Origin: Aurelia coerulea
Taxonomy: Eukaryota > Cnidaria > Scyphozoa > Semaeostomeae > Ulmaridae
DNA length: 64,000 nt
Direction: 5' to 3'
Assembly: GCA_039566865.1 (NCBI GenBank)
Contig: CM076943.1
Location: forward strand, 33,674,663-33,738,662
A program made the translations under genes and the position numbers. Shown one piece after another: positions 46,410 to 61,000 of the stretch. Under the pieces are notes generated by a model that worked only from the letters and a program-made list of their open reading frames with translations, was not told the origin of the DNA and made no database searches. Numbering within the stretch: position 1 is the first letter of the stretch; every line of letters begins with the position of its first letter.

Positions 46410-47484
46410 ACCATTCTTGGAAACATTACTATAGACATTATTTCTTTCTTTAGTCTAATTTTAGCTTTACTAAATCAACAAACATCGGTTAATTAAATGT
46501 TAATTTTTTCAAAGAAAACAAAATATAAACACAAAAATGTGTGGATTAACGCACTTTAGTAGTTAAAATTCGTATTATAAAGAGGTTTGAGCTCATCTTT
46601 CTTTAAAACTTTAATTCTGCCAGCTACTTCTTTTATAGCACTATACTAGTGCTGTAGCAACCATTCTTGGAAACATTACTATAGACATTATTTCTTTCTT
46701 TAGTCTAATTTTAGCTTTACTAAATCAAAAAACATCGGTTAATTAAATGTTTATTTTTTCAAAGAAAACAAAATATAAACACAAAATGTGTGGATTAACG
46801 CACTTTAGTAGTTAAAATTCGTATTATAAAGAGATTTTAACTCATGTTTCTTTAAAACTTTAGTTCTAACAGCTACTTCTTTTATAGCACTATATTAGTG
46901 CTGCAGCAACCATTCTTGGAAACATTGCTTTAGACATTATTTATTTCTTTAGTCTAATTTTAGCTTTACTAAATCAAAAAACATCGGTTAATTAAATGTT
47001 TATTTTTTCAAAGAAAACAAAATATAAACACAAAATGTGTGGATTAACGCACTTTAGTAGTTAAAATTCGTATTATAAAGAGATTTTAACTCATGTTTCT
47101 TTAAAACTTTAGTTCTAACAGCTACTTCTTTTATAGCACTATATTAGTGCTGCAGCAACCATTCTTGGAAACATTGCTTTAGACATTATTTATTTCTTCA
47201 GTCTAATTTCAGCTTTACTATATCAACAAACATCGGTTAATTAAATGTTTATTTTCTCAAAGAAAACAAAATATAAACAAAAAAGTGTGGATTAACGCAC
47301 TTTATTAGCTAGAATTCGTATTATAAAGAGTATTGAGCTCATCTTTCTTTAAAACTTTAGTTCCGCCAGCTATTTCTTTTATAGTACGATACTAGTGCTG
47401 TAGCAACCATTTTTGGAAACATTACTATAGACATTAGGTCTTATTTTAGCTTTACTGCATCAACAAACATTGACTAATTAAATG

Positions 47485-50400
47485 TTTATTCTATCAAAGA
47501 AAACAAAATCTAAACACAAAAAGTGTGGATTAACACACTTTATTAGCTAAAATTCGTATTATAAAGAGTTTTGAGCTCATGTTTCTTTACAACTTTAGTT
47601 CTAACAGCTGCTTCTCTTATAGCACTATATTAGTGCTGCAGCAACCATTCTTGGAAACATTACTAAAGACATTAGTTCTTTCTTTAGTCTAATTTTGGCT
47701 TTACTGCATCAACAAACATCGGTTAATTAAATGTTTACTTTTTCAAAGAAAACAAAATATAAACACAAAAAAGTGTGGATTAACGCACTTTATGAGCTAA
47801 AATTTGTATTATAAAGAGGTTTGAGCTCATATTTCTTTAAAACTTTAGTTCTGCCAGTTACTTCTTTTATAGCACTATATTAGTGCTGCAGCAACCATTC
47901 TTGGAAACATTGCTATAGACATTATTTATTTCTTCAGTCTAATTTCAGCTTTACTGTATCAACAAACATCGGTTAATTAAATGTCTATTTTCTCAAAGAA
48001 AACAAAATATAAACAAAAAAGTGTGGATTAACGCACTTTATTAGCTAAATTTCGTATTATAAAGAGTTTTGAGCTCATCTTTCTTTGAAATTTTAGTTCT
48101 GCCAACTACTTCTTTTATAGCACTATATTAGTGCTGCAGCAAATATTCTTGAAAACATTAATATAGACATTATTCCTATCTTTAATCTAAATTCAGCTTT
48201 ACTGCATCAACAAACATCGGTTAATTAAATGTTTATTTTTTCAAAGAAAACAAAATATAGACACAAAAAAGTGTGGATTAACGCACTTTTTTACCTAAAA
48301 TTCATATTATAAAGAGATTTGAACTCATCTTTCTTTTACATTTAGTTCTGCCAGCTACTTCTTTTATAGCACTATATTACTGCTGAAGCAACCATTCTTG
48401 GAAACATTACTATAGAAGTTAGGTCTAATTTTAGCTTTACTCCATCAACAATCATCGATTAATTAAATGTTTATTTTCTCAAAGAAAACAAAATATAAAC
48501 ACAAAAAGTGTGGATTAACGCACTTTATGAGTTAAAATTTGTATTATAAAGAGGTTTGAGCTCATCTTTCTTTAAAACTTTAATTCTGCCAGCTACTTCT
48601 TTTATAGCACTATATTAGTGCTGCAGCAACCATTCTTGGAAACATTACTATAGACATTATTTCTTTCTTTAGTCTAATTTTAGCTTTACTAAATCAACAA
48701 ACATCGGTTAATTAAATGTTAATTTTTTCAAAGAAAACAAAATATAAACACAAAAATGTGTGGATTAACGCACTTTAGTAGTTAAAATTCGTATTATAAA
48801 GAGGTTTGAGCTCATCTTTCTTTAAAACTTTAATTCTGCCAGCTACTTCTTTTATAGCACTATACTAGTGCTGTAGCAACCATTCTTGGAAACATTACTA
48901 TAGAAGTTAGGTCTAATTTTAGCTTTACTCCATCAACAATCATCGATTAATTAAATGTTTATTTTCTCAAAGAAAACAAAATATAAACACAAAAAGTGTG
49001 GATTAACGCACTTTATGAGTTAAAATTTGTATTATAAAGAGGTTTGAGCTCATCTTTCTTTAAAACTTTAATTCTGCCAGCTACTTCTTTTATAGCACTA
49101 TACTAGTGCTGTAGCAACCATTCTTGGAAACATTACTATAGAAGTTAGGTCTAATTTTAGCTTTACTCCATCAACAATCATCGATTAATTAAATGTTTAT
49201 TTTCTCAAAGAAAACAAAATATAAACACAAAAAGTGTGGATTAACGCACTTTATGAGTTAAAATTTGTATTATAAAGAGGTTTGAGCTCATCTTTCTTTA
49301 AAACTTTAATTCTGCCAGCTACTTCTTTTATAGCACTATATTAGTGCTGCAGCAACCATTCTTGGAAACATTACTATAGACATTATTTCTTTCTTTAGTC
49401 TAATTTTAGCTTTACTAAATCAACAAACATCGGTTAATTAAATGTTAATTTTTTCAAAGAAAACAAAATATAAACACAAAAATGTGTGGATTAATGCACT
49501 TTAGTAGTTAAAATTCGTATTATAAAGAGATTTTAACTCATATTTCTTTAAAACTTTAGTTCTGCCAGCTACTTCTTTTATAGCACTATATTAGTGCTGC
49601 AGCAACCATTCTTGGAAACATTACTATAGACATTATTTCTTTCTTTAGTCTTATTTCATCTTTACTGCATCAACAAACATCGGTTAATTAAATGTTTATT
49701 TTCTCAAAGAAAACAAAATATAAACACAAAAAGTGTGGATTAACGCACTTTATGAGTTAAAATTTGTATTATAAAGAGGTTTGAGCTCATCTTCCTTTAA
49801 AACTTTAATTCTGCCAGCTACTTCTTTTATAGCACTATATTAGTGCTTGCAGCAACCATTCTTGGAAACATTACTATAGACATTATTTCTTTCTTTAGTC
49901 TAATTTTAGCTTTACTAAATCAAAAAACATCGGTTAATTAAATGTTTATTTTTTCAAAGAAAACAAAATATAAACACAAAATGTGTGGATTAACGCACTT
50001 TAGTAGTTAAAATTCGTATTATAAAGAGATTTTAACTCATGTTTCTTTAAAACTTTAGTTCTAACAGCTACTTCTTTTATAGCACTATATTAGTGCTGCA
50101 GCAACCATTCTTGGAAACATTGCTTTAGACATTATTTATTTCTTCAGTCTAATTTCAGCTTTACTATATCAACAAACATCGGTTAATTAAATGTTTATTT
50201 TCTCAAAGAAAACAAAATATAAACAAAAAAGTGTGGATTAACGCACTTTATTAGCTAGAATTCGTATTATAAAGAGTATTGAGCTCATCTTTCTTTAAAA
50301 CTTTAGTTCCGCCAGCTATTTCTTTTATAGTACTATACTAGTGCTGTAGCAACCATTTTTGGAAACATTACTATAGACATTAGGTCTTATTTTAGCTTTA

Positions 50401-53400
50401 CTGCATCAACAAACATTGACTAATTAAATGTTTATTCTATCAAAGAAAACAAAATCTAAACACAAAAAGTGTGGATTAACACACTTTATAAGCTAAAATT
50501 CGTATTATAAAGAGTTTTGAGCTCATGTTTCTTTACAACTTTAGTTCTAACAGCTGCTTCTCTAATAGCACTATATTAGTGCTGCAGCAACCATTCTTGG
50601 AAACATTACTATAGAAGTTAGGTCTAATTTTAGCTTTACTCCATCAACAATCATCGATTAATTAAATGTTTATTTTCTCAAAGAAAACAAAATATAAACA
50701 CAAAAAGTGTGGATTAACGCACTTTATGAGTTAAAATTTGTATTATAAAGAGGTTTGAGCTCATCTTTCTTTAAAACTTTAATTCTGCCAGCTACTTCTT
50801 TTATAGCACTATATTAGTGCTGCAGCAACCATTCTTGGAAACATTACTATAGACATTATTTCTTTCTTTAGTCTAATTTTAGCTTTACTAAATCAACAAA
50901 CATCGGTTAATTAAATGTTTATTTTTTCAAAGAAAACAAAATATAGACACAAAAAAGTGTGGATTAACGCACTTTTTTACCTAAAATTCATATTATAAAG
51001 AGATTTGAACTCATCTTTCTTTTACCTTTAGTTCTGCCAGCTACTTCTTTTATAGCACTATATTACTGCTGAAGCAACCATTCTTGGAAACATTACTATA
51101 GAAGTTAGGTCTAATTTTAGCTTTACTCCATCAACAATCATCGATTAATTAAATGTTTATATTCTCAAAGAAAACAAAATATAAACACAAAAAGTGTGGA
51201 TTAACGCACTTTATGAGTTAAAATTTGTATTATAAAGAGGTTTGAGCTCATCTTTCTTTAAAACTTTAATTCTGCCAGCTACTTCTTTTATAGCACTATA
51301 TTAGTGCTGCAGCAACCATTCTTGGAAACATTACTATAGACATTATTTCTTTCTTTAGTCTAATTTTAGCTTTACTAAATCAACAAACATCGGTTAATTA
51401 AATGTTAATTTTTTCAAAGAAAACAAAATATAAACACAAAAATGTGTGGATTAACGCACTTTAGTAGTTAAAATTCGTATTATAAAGAGATTTTAACTCA
51501 TATTTCTTTTACCTTTAGTTCTGCCAGCTACTTCTTTTATAGCACTATATTACTGCTGAAGCAACCATTCTTGGAAACATTACTATAGAAGTTAGGTCTA
51601 ATTTTAGCTTTACTCCATCAACAATCATCGATTAATTAAATGTTTATTTTCTCAAAGAAAACAAAATATAAACACAAAAAGTGTGGATTAACGCACTTTA
51701 TGAGTTAAAATTTGTATTATAAAGAGGTTTGAGCTCATCTTTCTTTAAAACTTTAATTCTGCCAGCTACTTCTTTTATAGCACTATATTAGTGCTGCAGC
51801 AACCATTCTTGGAAACATTGCTTTAGACATTATTTATTTCTTCAGTCTAATTTCAGCTTTACTATATCAACAAACATCGGTTAATTAAATGTTTATTTTC
51901 TCAAAGAAAACAAAATATAAACAAAAAAGTGTGGATTAACGCACTTTATTAGCTAGAATTCGTATTATAAAGAGTATTGAGCTCATCTTTCTTTAAAACT
52001 TTAGTTCCGCCAGCTATTTCTTTTATAGTACTATACTAGTGCTGTAGCAACCATTTTTGGAAACATTACTATAGACATTAGGTCTTATTTTAGCTTTACT
52101 GCATCAACAAACATTGACTAATTAAATGTTTATTCTATCAAAGAAAACAAAATCTAAACACAAAAAGTGTGGATTAACACACTTTATAAGCTAAAATTCG
52201 TATTATAAAGAGTTTTGAGCTCATGTTTCTTTACAACTTTAGTTCTAACAGCTGCTTCTCTTATAGCACTATATTAGTGCTGCAGCAACCATTCTTGGAA
52301 ACATTACTAAAGACATTAGTTCTTTCTTTAGTCTAATTTTGGCTTTACTGCATCAACAAACATCGGTTAATTAAATGTTTACTTTTTCAAAGAAAACAAA
52401 ATATAAACACAAAAAAGTGTGGATTAACGCACTTTATGAGCTAAAATTTGTATTATAAAGAGGTTTGAGCTCATATTTCTTTAAAACTTTAGTTCTGCCA
52501 GTTACTTCTTTTATAGCACTATATTAGTGCTGCAGCAACCATTCTTGGAAACATTGCTATAGACATTATTTATTTCTTCAGTCTAATTTCAGCTTTACTG
52601 TATCAACAAACATCGGTTAATTAAATGTCTATTTTCTCAAAGAAAACAAAATATAAACAAAAAAGTGTGGATTAACGCACTTTATTAGCTAAATTTCGTA
52701 TTATAAAGAGTTTTGAGCTCATCTTTCTTTGAAATTTTAGTTCTGCCAACTACTTCTTTTATAGCACTATATTAGTGCTGCAGCAAATATTCTTGAAAAC
52801 ATTAATATAGACATTATTCCTATCTTTAATCTAAATTCAGCTTTACTGCATCAACAAACATCGGTTAATTAAATGTTTATTTTTTCAAAGAAAACAAAAT
52901 ATAGACACAAAAAAGTGTGGATTAACGCACTTTTTTACCTAAAATTCATATTATAAAGAGATTTGAACTCATCTTTCTTTTACATTTAGTTCTGCCAGCT
53001 ACTTCTTTTATAGCACTATATTACTGCTGAAGCAACCATTCTTGGAAACATTACTATAGAAGTTAGGTCTAATTTTAGCTTTACTCCATCAACAATCATC
53101 GATTAATTAAATGTTTATTTTCTCAAAGAAAACAAAATATAAACACAAAAAGTGTGGATTAACGCACTTTATGAGTTAAAATTTGTATTATAAAGAGGTT
53201 TGAGCTCATCTTTCTTTAAAACTTTAATTCTGCCAGCTACTTCTTTTATAGCACTATATTAGTGCTGCAGCAACCATTCTTGGAAACATTACTATAGACA
53301 TTATTTCTTTCTTTAGTCTAATTTTAGCTTTACTAAATCAACAAACATCGGTTAATTAAATGTTAATTTTTTCAAAGAAAACAAAATATAAACACAAAAA

Positions 53401-56400
53401 TGTGTGGATTAACGCACTTTAGTAGTTAAAATTCGTATTATAAAGAGGTTTGAGCTCATCTTTCTTTAAAACTTTAATTCTGCCAGCTACTTCTTTTATA
53501 GCACTATACTAGTGCTGTAGCAACCATTCTTGGAAACATTACTATAGAAGTTAGGTCTAATTTTAGCTTTACTCCATCAACAATCATCGATTAATTAAAT
53601 GTTTATTTTCTCAAAGAAAACAAAATATAAACACAAAAAGTGTGGATTAACGCACTTTATGAGTTAAAATTTGTATTATAAAGAGGTTTGAGCTCATCTT
53701 TCTTTAAAACTTTAATTCTGCCAGCTACTTCTTTTATAGCACTATACTAGTGCTGTAGCAACCATTCTTGGAAACATTACTATAGAAGTTAGGTCTAATT
53801 TTAGCTTTACTCCATCAACAATCATCGATTAATTAAATGTTTATTTTCTCAAAGAAAACAAAATATAAACACAAAAAGTGTGGATTAACGCACTTTATGA
53901 GTTAAAATTTGTATTATAAAGAGGTTTGAGCTCATCTTTCTTTAAAACTTTAATTCTGCCAGCTACTTCTTTTATAGCACTATATTAGTGCTGCAGCAAC
54001 CATTCTTGGAAACATTACTATAGACATTATTTCTTTCTTTAGTCTAATTTTAGCTTTACTAAATCAACAAACATCGGTTAATTAAATGTTAATTTTTTCA
54101 AAGAAAACAAAATATAAACACAAAAATGTGTGGATTAATGCACTTTAGTAGTTAAAATTCGTATTATAAAGAGATTTTAACTCATATTTCTTTAAAACTT
54201 TAGTTCTGCCAGCTACTTCTTTTATAGCACTATATTAGTGCTGCAGCAACCATTCTTGGAAACATTACTATAGACATTATTTCTTTCTTTAGTCTTATTT
54301 CATCTTTACTGCATCAACAAACATCGGTTAATTAAATGTTTATTTTCTCAAAGAAAACAAAATATAAACACAAAAAGTGTGGATTAACGCACTTTATGAG
54401 TTAAAATTTGTATTATAAAGAGGTTTGAGCTCATCTTCCTTTAAAACTTTAATTCTGCCAGCTACTTCTTTTATAGCACTATATTAGTGCTTGCAGCAAC
54501 CATTCTTGGAAACATTACTATAGACATTATTTCTTTCTTTAGTCTAATTTTAGCTTTACTAAATCAAAAAACATCGGCTAATTAAATGTTTATTTTTTCA
54601 AAGAAAACAAAATATAAACACAAAATGTGTGGATTAACGCACTTTAGTAGTTAAAATTCGTATTATAAAGAGATTTTAACTCATGTTTCTTTAAAACTTT
54701 AGTTCTAACAGCTACTTCTTTTATAGCACTATATTAGTGCTGCAGCAACCATTCTTGGAAACATTGCTTTAGACATTATTTATTTCTTCAGTCTAATTTC
54801 AGCTTTACTATATCAACAAACATCGGTTAATTAAATGTTTATTTTCTCAAAGAAAACAAAATATAAACAAAAAAGTGTGGATTAACGCACTTTATTAGCT
54901 AGAATTCGTATTATAAAGAGTATTGAGCTCATCTTTCTTTAAAACTTTAGTTCCGCCAGCTATTTCTTTTATAGTACTATACTAGTGCTGTAGCAACCAT
55001 TTTTGGAAACATTACTATAGACATTAGGTCTTATTTTAGCTTTACTGCATCAACAAACATTGACTAATTAAATGTTTATTCTATCAAAGAAAACAAAATC
55101 TAAACACAAAAAGTGTGGATTAACACACTTTATAAGCTAAAATTCGTATTATAAAGAGTTTTGAGCTCATGTTTCTTTACAACTTTAGTTCTAACAGCTG
55201 CTTCTCTAATAGCACTATATTAGTGCTGCAGCAACCATTCTTGGAAACATTACTATAGAAGTTAGGTCTAATTTTAGCTTTACTCCATCAACAATCATCG
55301 ATTAATTAAATGTTTATTTTCTCAAAGAAAACAAAATATAAACACAAAAAGTGTGGATTAACGCACTTTATGAGTTAAAATTTGTATTATAAAGAGGTTT
55401 GAGCTCATCTTTCTTTAAAACTTTAATTCTGCCAGCTACTTCTTTTATAGCACTATATTAGTGCTGCAGCAACCATTCTTGGAAACATTACTATAGACAT
55501 TATTTCTTTCTTTAGTCTAATTTTAGCTTTACTAAATCAACAAACATCGGTTAATTAAATGTTTATTTTTTCAAAGAAAACAAAATATAGACACAAAAAA
55601 GTGTGGATTAACGCACTTTTTTACCTAAAATTCATATTATAAAGAGATTTGAACTCATCTTTCTTTTACCTTTAGTTCTGCCAGCTACTTCTTTTATAGC
55701 ACTATATTACTGCTGAAGCAACCATTCTTGGAAACATTACTATAGAAGTTAGGTCTAATTTTAGCTTTACTCCATCAACAATCATCGATTAATTAAATGT
55801 TTATATTCTCAAAGAAAACAAAATATAAACACAAAAAGTGTGGATTAACGCACTTTATGAGTTAAAATTTGTATTATAAAGAGGTTTGAGCTCATCTTTC
55901 TTTAAAACTTTAATTCTGCCAGCTACTTCTTTTATAGCACTATATTAGTGCTGCAGCAACCATTCTTGGAAACATTACTATAGACATTATTTCTTTCTTT
56001 AGTCTAATTTTAGCTTTACTAAATCAACAAACATCGGTTAATTAAATGTTAATTTTTTCAAAGAAAACAAAATATAAACACAAAAATGTGTGGATTAACG
56101 CACTTTAGTAGTTAAAATTCGTATTATAAAGAGATTTTAACTCATATTTCTTTTACCTTTAGTTCTGCCAGCTACTTCTTTTATAGCACTATATTACTGC
56201 TGAAGCAACCATTCTTGGAAACATTACTATAGAAGTTAGGTCTAATTTTAGCTTTACTCCATCAACAATCATCGATTAATTAAATGTTTATTTTCTCAAA
56301 GAAAACAAAATATAAACACAAAAAGTGTGGATTAACGCACTTTATGAGTTAAAATTTGTATTATAAAGAGGTTTGAGCTCATCTTTCTTTAAAACTTTAA

Positions 56401-58018
56401 TTCTGCCAGCTACTTCTTTTATAGCACTATATTAGTGCTGCAGCAACCATTCTTGGAAACATTACTATAGACATTATTTCTTTCTTTAGTCTAATTTTAG
56501 CTTTACTAAATCAACAAACATCGGTTAATTAAATGTTTATTTTTTCAAAGAAAACAAAATATAGACACAAAAAAGTGTGGATTAACGCACTTTTTTACCT
56601 AAAATTCATATTATAAAGAGATTTGAACTCATCTTTCTTTTACCTTTAGTTCTGCCAGCTACTTCTTTTATAGCACTATATTACTGCTGAAGCAACCATT
56701 CTTGGAAACATTACTATAGAAGTTAGGTCTAATTTTAGCTTTACTCCATCAACAATCATCGATTAATTAAATGTTTATTTTCTCAAAGAAAACAAAATAT
56801 AAACACAAAAAGTGTGGATTAACGCACTTTATGAGTTAAAATTTGTATTATAAAGAGGTTTGAGCTCATCTTTCTTTAAAACTTTAATTCTGCCAGCTAC
56901 TTCTTTTATAGCACTATATTAGTGCTGCAGCAACCATTCTTGGAAACATTACTATAGACATTATTTCTTTCTTTAGTCTAATTTTAGCTTTACTAAATCA
57001 ACAAACATCGGTTAATTAAATGTTAATTTTTTCAAAGAAAACAAAATATAAACACAAAAATGTGTGGATTAACGCACTTTAGTAGTTAAAATTCGTATTA
57101 TAAAGAGATTTTAACTCATATTTCTTTAAAACTTTAGTTCTGCCAGCTACTTCTTTTATAGCACTATATTAGTGCTGCAGCAACCATTCTTGGAAACATT
57201 ACTATAGACATTATTTCTTTCTTTAGTCTTATTTCATCTTTACTGCATCAACAAACATCGGTTAATTAAATGTTTATTTTCTCAAAGAAAACAAAATATA
57301 AACACAAAAAGTGTGGATTAACGCACTTTATGAGTTAAAATTTGTATTATAAAGAGGTTTGAGCTCATCTTCCTTTAAAACTTTAATTCTGCCAGCTACT
57401 TCTTTTATAGCACTATATTAGTGCTTGCAGCAACCTTTCTTGGAAACATTACTATAGACATTATTTCTTTCTTTAGTCTAATTTTAGCTTTACTAAATCA
57501 AAAAACATCGGTTAATTAAATGTTTATTTTTTCAAAGAAAACAAAATATAAACACAAAATGTGTGGATTAACGCACTTTAGTAGTTAAAATTCGTATTAT
57601 AAAGAGATTTTAACTCATGTTTCTTTAAAACTTTAGTTCTAACAGCTACTTCTTTTATAGCACTATATTAGTGCTGCAGCAACCATTCTTGGAAACATTG
57701 CTTTAGACATTATTTATTTCTTCAGTCTAATTTCAGCTTTACTAAATCAAAAAACATCGGTTAATTAAATGTTTATTTTCTCAAAGAAAACAAAATATAA
57801 ACAAAAAAGTGTGGATTAACGCACTTTATTAGCTAGAATTCGTATTATAAAGAGTATTGAGCTCATCTTTCTTTAAAACTTTAGTTCCGCCAGCTATTTC
57901 TTTTATAGTACTATACTAGTGCTGTAGCAACCATTTTTGGAAACATTACTATAGACATTAGGTCTTATTTTAGCTTTACTGCATCAACAAACATTGACTA
58001 ATTAAATGTTTATTCTAT
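47485..58018. repeat. Higher-order satellite repeat units (right block)
   Basis: The marker TTTATTCTAT occurs at 47485, 50431, 52129, 55075 and 58009. The spacings are 2946, 1698, 2946 and 2934 bp. The pair 2946+1698 (4644 bp) forms a larger unit repeated in tandem; sites such as TCTAATAGCA at 50561 and 55205 keep the same offset. Copies differ by very few bases, so these duplications are recent. Confidence 0.85.
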
Positions 58019-61000
58019 CAAAGAAAACAAAATCTAAACACAAAAAGTGTGGATTAACACACTTTATAAGCTAAAATTCGTATTATAAAGAGTTTTGAGC
58101 TCATGTTTCTTTACAACTTTAGTTCTAACAGCTGCTTCTCTAATAGCACTATATTAGTGCTGCAGCAACCATTCTTGGAAACATTACTATAGAAGTTAGG
58201 TCTAATTTTAGCTTTACTCCATCAACAATCATCGATTAATTAAATGTTTATTTTCTCAAAGAAAACAAAATATAAACACAAAAAGTGTGGATTAACGCAC
58301 TTTATGAGTTAAAATTTGTATTATAAAGAGGTTTGAGCTCATCTTTCTTTAAAACTTTAATTCTGCCAGCTACTTCTTTTATAGCACTATATTAGTGCTG
58401 CAGCAACCATTCTTGGAAACATTACTATAGACATTATTTCTTTCTTTAGTCTAATTTTAGCTTTACTAAATCAACAAACATCGGTTAATTAAATGTTTAT
58501 TTTTTCAAAGAAAACAAAATATAGACACAAAAAAGTGTGGATTAACGCACTTTTTTACCTAAAATTCATATTATAAAGAGATTTGAACTCATCTTTCTTT
58601 TACCTTTAGTTCTGCCAGCTACTTCTTTTATAGCACTATATTACTGCTGAAGCAACCATTCTTGGAAACATTACTATAGAAGTTAGGTCTAATTTTAGCT
58701 TTACTCCATCAACAATCATCGATTAATTAAATGTTTATTTTCTCAAAGAAAACAAAATATAAACACAAAAAGTGTGGATTAACGCACTTTATGAGTTAAA
58801 ATTTGTATTATAAAGAGGTTTGAGCTCATCTTTCTTTAAAACTTTAATTCTGCCAGCTACTTCTTTTATAGCACTATATTAGTGCTGCAGCAACCATTCT
58901 TGGAAACATTACTATAGACATTATTTCTTTCTTTAGTCTAATTTTAGCTTTACTAAATCAACAAACATCGGTTAATTAAATGTTAATTTTTTCAAAGAAA
59001 ACAAAATATAAACACAAAAATGTGTGGATTAACGCACTTTAGTAGTTAAAATTCGTATTATAAAGAGATTTTAACTCATATTTCTTTTACCTTTAGTTCT
59101 GCCAGCTACTTCTTTTATAGCACTATATTACTGCTGAAGCAACCATTCTTGGAAACATTACTATAGAAGTTAGGTCTAATTTTAGCTTTACTCCATCAAC
59201 AATCATCGATTAATTAAATGTTTATTTTCTCAAAGAAAACAAAATATAAACACAAAAAGTGTGGATTAACGCACTTTATGAGTTAAAATTTGTATTATAA
59301 AGAGGTTTGAGCTCATCTTTCTTTAAAACTTTAATTCTGCCAGCTACTTCTTTTATAGCACTATATTAGTGCTGCAGCAACCATTCTTGGAAACATTACT
59401 ATAGACATTATTTCTTTCTTTAGTCTAATTTTAGCTTTACTAAATCAACAAACATCGGTTAATTAAATGTTTATTTTTTCAAAGAAAACAAAATATAGAC
59501 ACAAAAAAGTGTGGATTAACGCACTTTTTTACCTAAAATTCATATTATAAAGAGATTTGAACTCATCTTTCTTTTACCTTTAGTTCTGCCAGCTACTTCT
59601 TTTATAGCACTATATTACTGCTGAAGCAACCATTCTTGGAAACATTACTATAGAAGTTAGGTCTAATTTTAGCTTTACTCCATCAACAATCATCGATTAA
59701 TTAAATGTTTATTTTCTCAAAGAAAACAAAATATAAACACAAAAAGTGTGGATTAACGCACTTTATGAGTTAAAATTTGTATTATAAAGAGGTTTGAGCT
59801 CATCTTTCTTTAAAACTTTAATTCTGCCAGCTACTTCTTTTATAGCACTATATTAGTGCTGCAGCAACCATTCTTGGAAACATTACTATAGACATTATTT
59901 CTTTCTTTAGTCTAATTTTAGCTTTACTAAATCAACAAACATCGGTTAATTAAATGTTAATTTTTTCAAAGAAAACAAAATATAAACACAAAAATGTGTG
60001 GATTAACGCACTTTAGTAGTTAAAATTCGTATTATAAAGAGATTTTAACTCATATTTCTTTAAAACTTTAGTTCTGCCAGCTACTTCTTTTATAGCACTA
60101 TATTAGTGCTGCAGCAACCATTCTTGGAAACATTACTATAGACATTATTTCTTTCTTTAGTCTTATTTCATCTTTACTGCATCAACAAACATCGGTTAAT
60201 TAAATGTTTATTTTCTCAAAGAAAACAAAATATAAACACAAAAAGTGTGGATTAACGCACTTTATGAGTTAAAATTTGTATTATAAAGAGGTTTGAGCTC
60301 ATCTTCCTTTAAAACTTTAATTCTGCCAGCTACTTCTTTTATAGCACTATATTAGTGCTTGCAGCAACCTTTCTTGGAAACATTACTATAGACATTATTT
60401 CTTTCTTTAGTCTAATTTTAGCTTTACTAAATCAAAAAACATCGGTTAATTAAATGTTTATTTTTTCAAAGAAAACAAAATATAAACACAAAATGTGTGG
60501 ATTAACGCACTTTAGTAGTTAAAATTCGTATTATAAAGAGATTTTAACTCATGTTTCTTTAAAACTTTAGTTCTAACAGCTACTTCTTTTATAGCACTAT
60601 ATTAGTGCTGCAGCTACCATTCTTGGAAACATTGCTTTAGACATTATTTATTTCTTCAGTCTAATTTCAGCTTTATTGTATCAACAAACATCGGTTAATT
60701 AAATGTTTATTTTCTCAAAGAAAACAAAATATAAACAAAAAAGTGTGGATTAACGCACTTTATTAGCTAAATTTCGTATTATAAAGAGTTTTGAGCTCAT
60801 CTTTCTTTGAAATGTTAGTTCTGCCAACTACTTCTTTTATAGCACTATATTAGTGCTGCAGCAAATATTCTTGAAAACATTAATATAGACATTATTCCTA
60901 TCTTTAATCTAAATTCAGCTTTACTGCCTCAACAAACATCGGTTAATTAAATGTTTATTTTTTCAAAGAAAACAAAATATAGACACAAAAAAGTGTGGAT

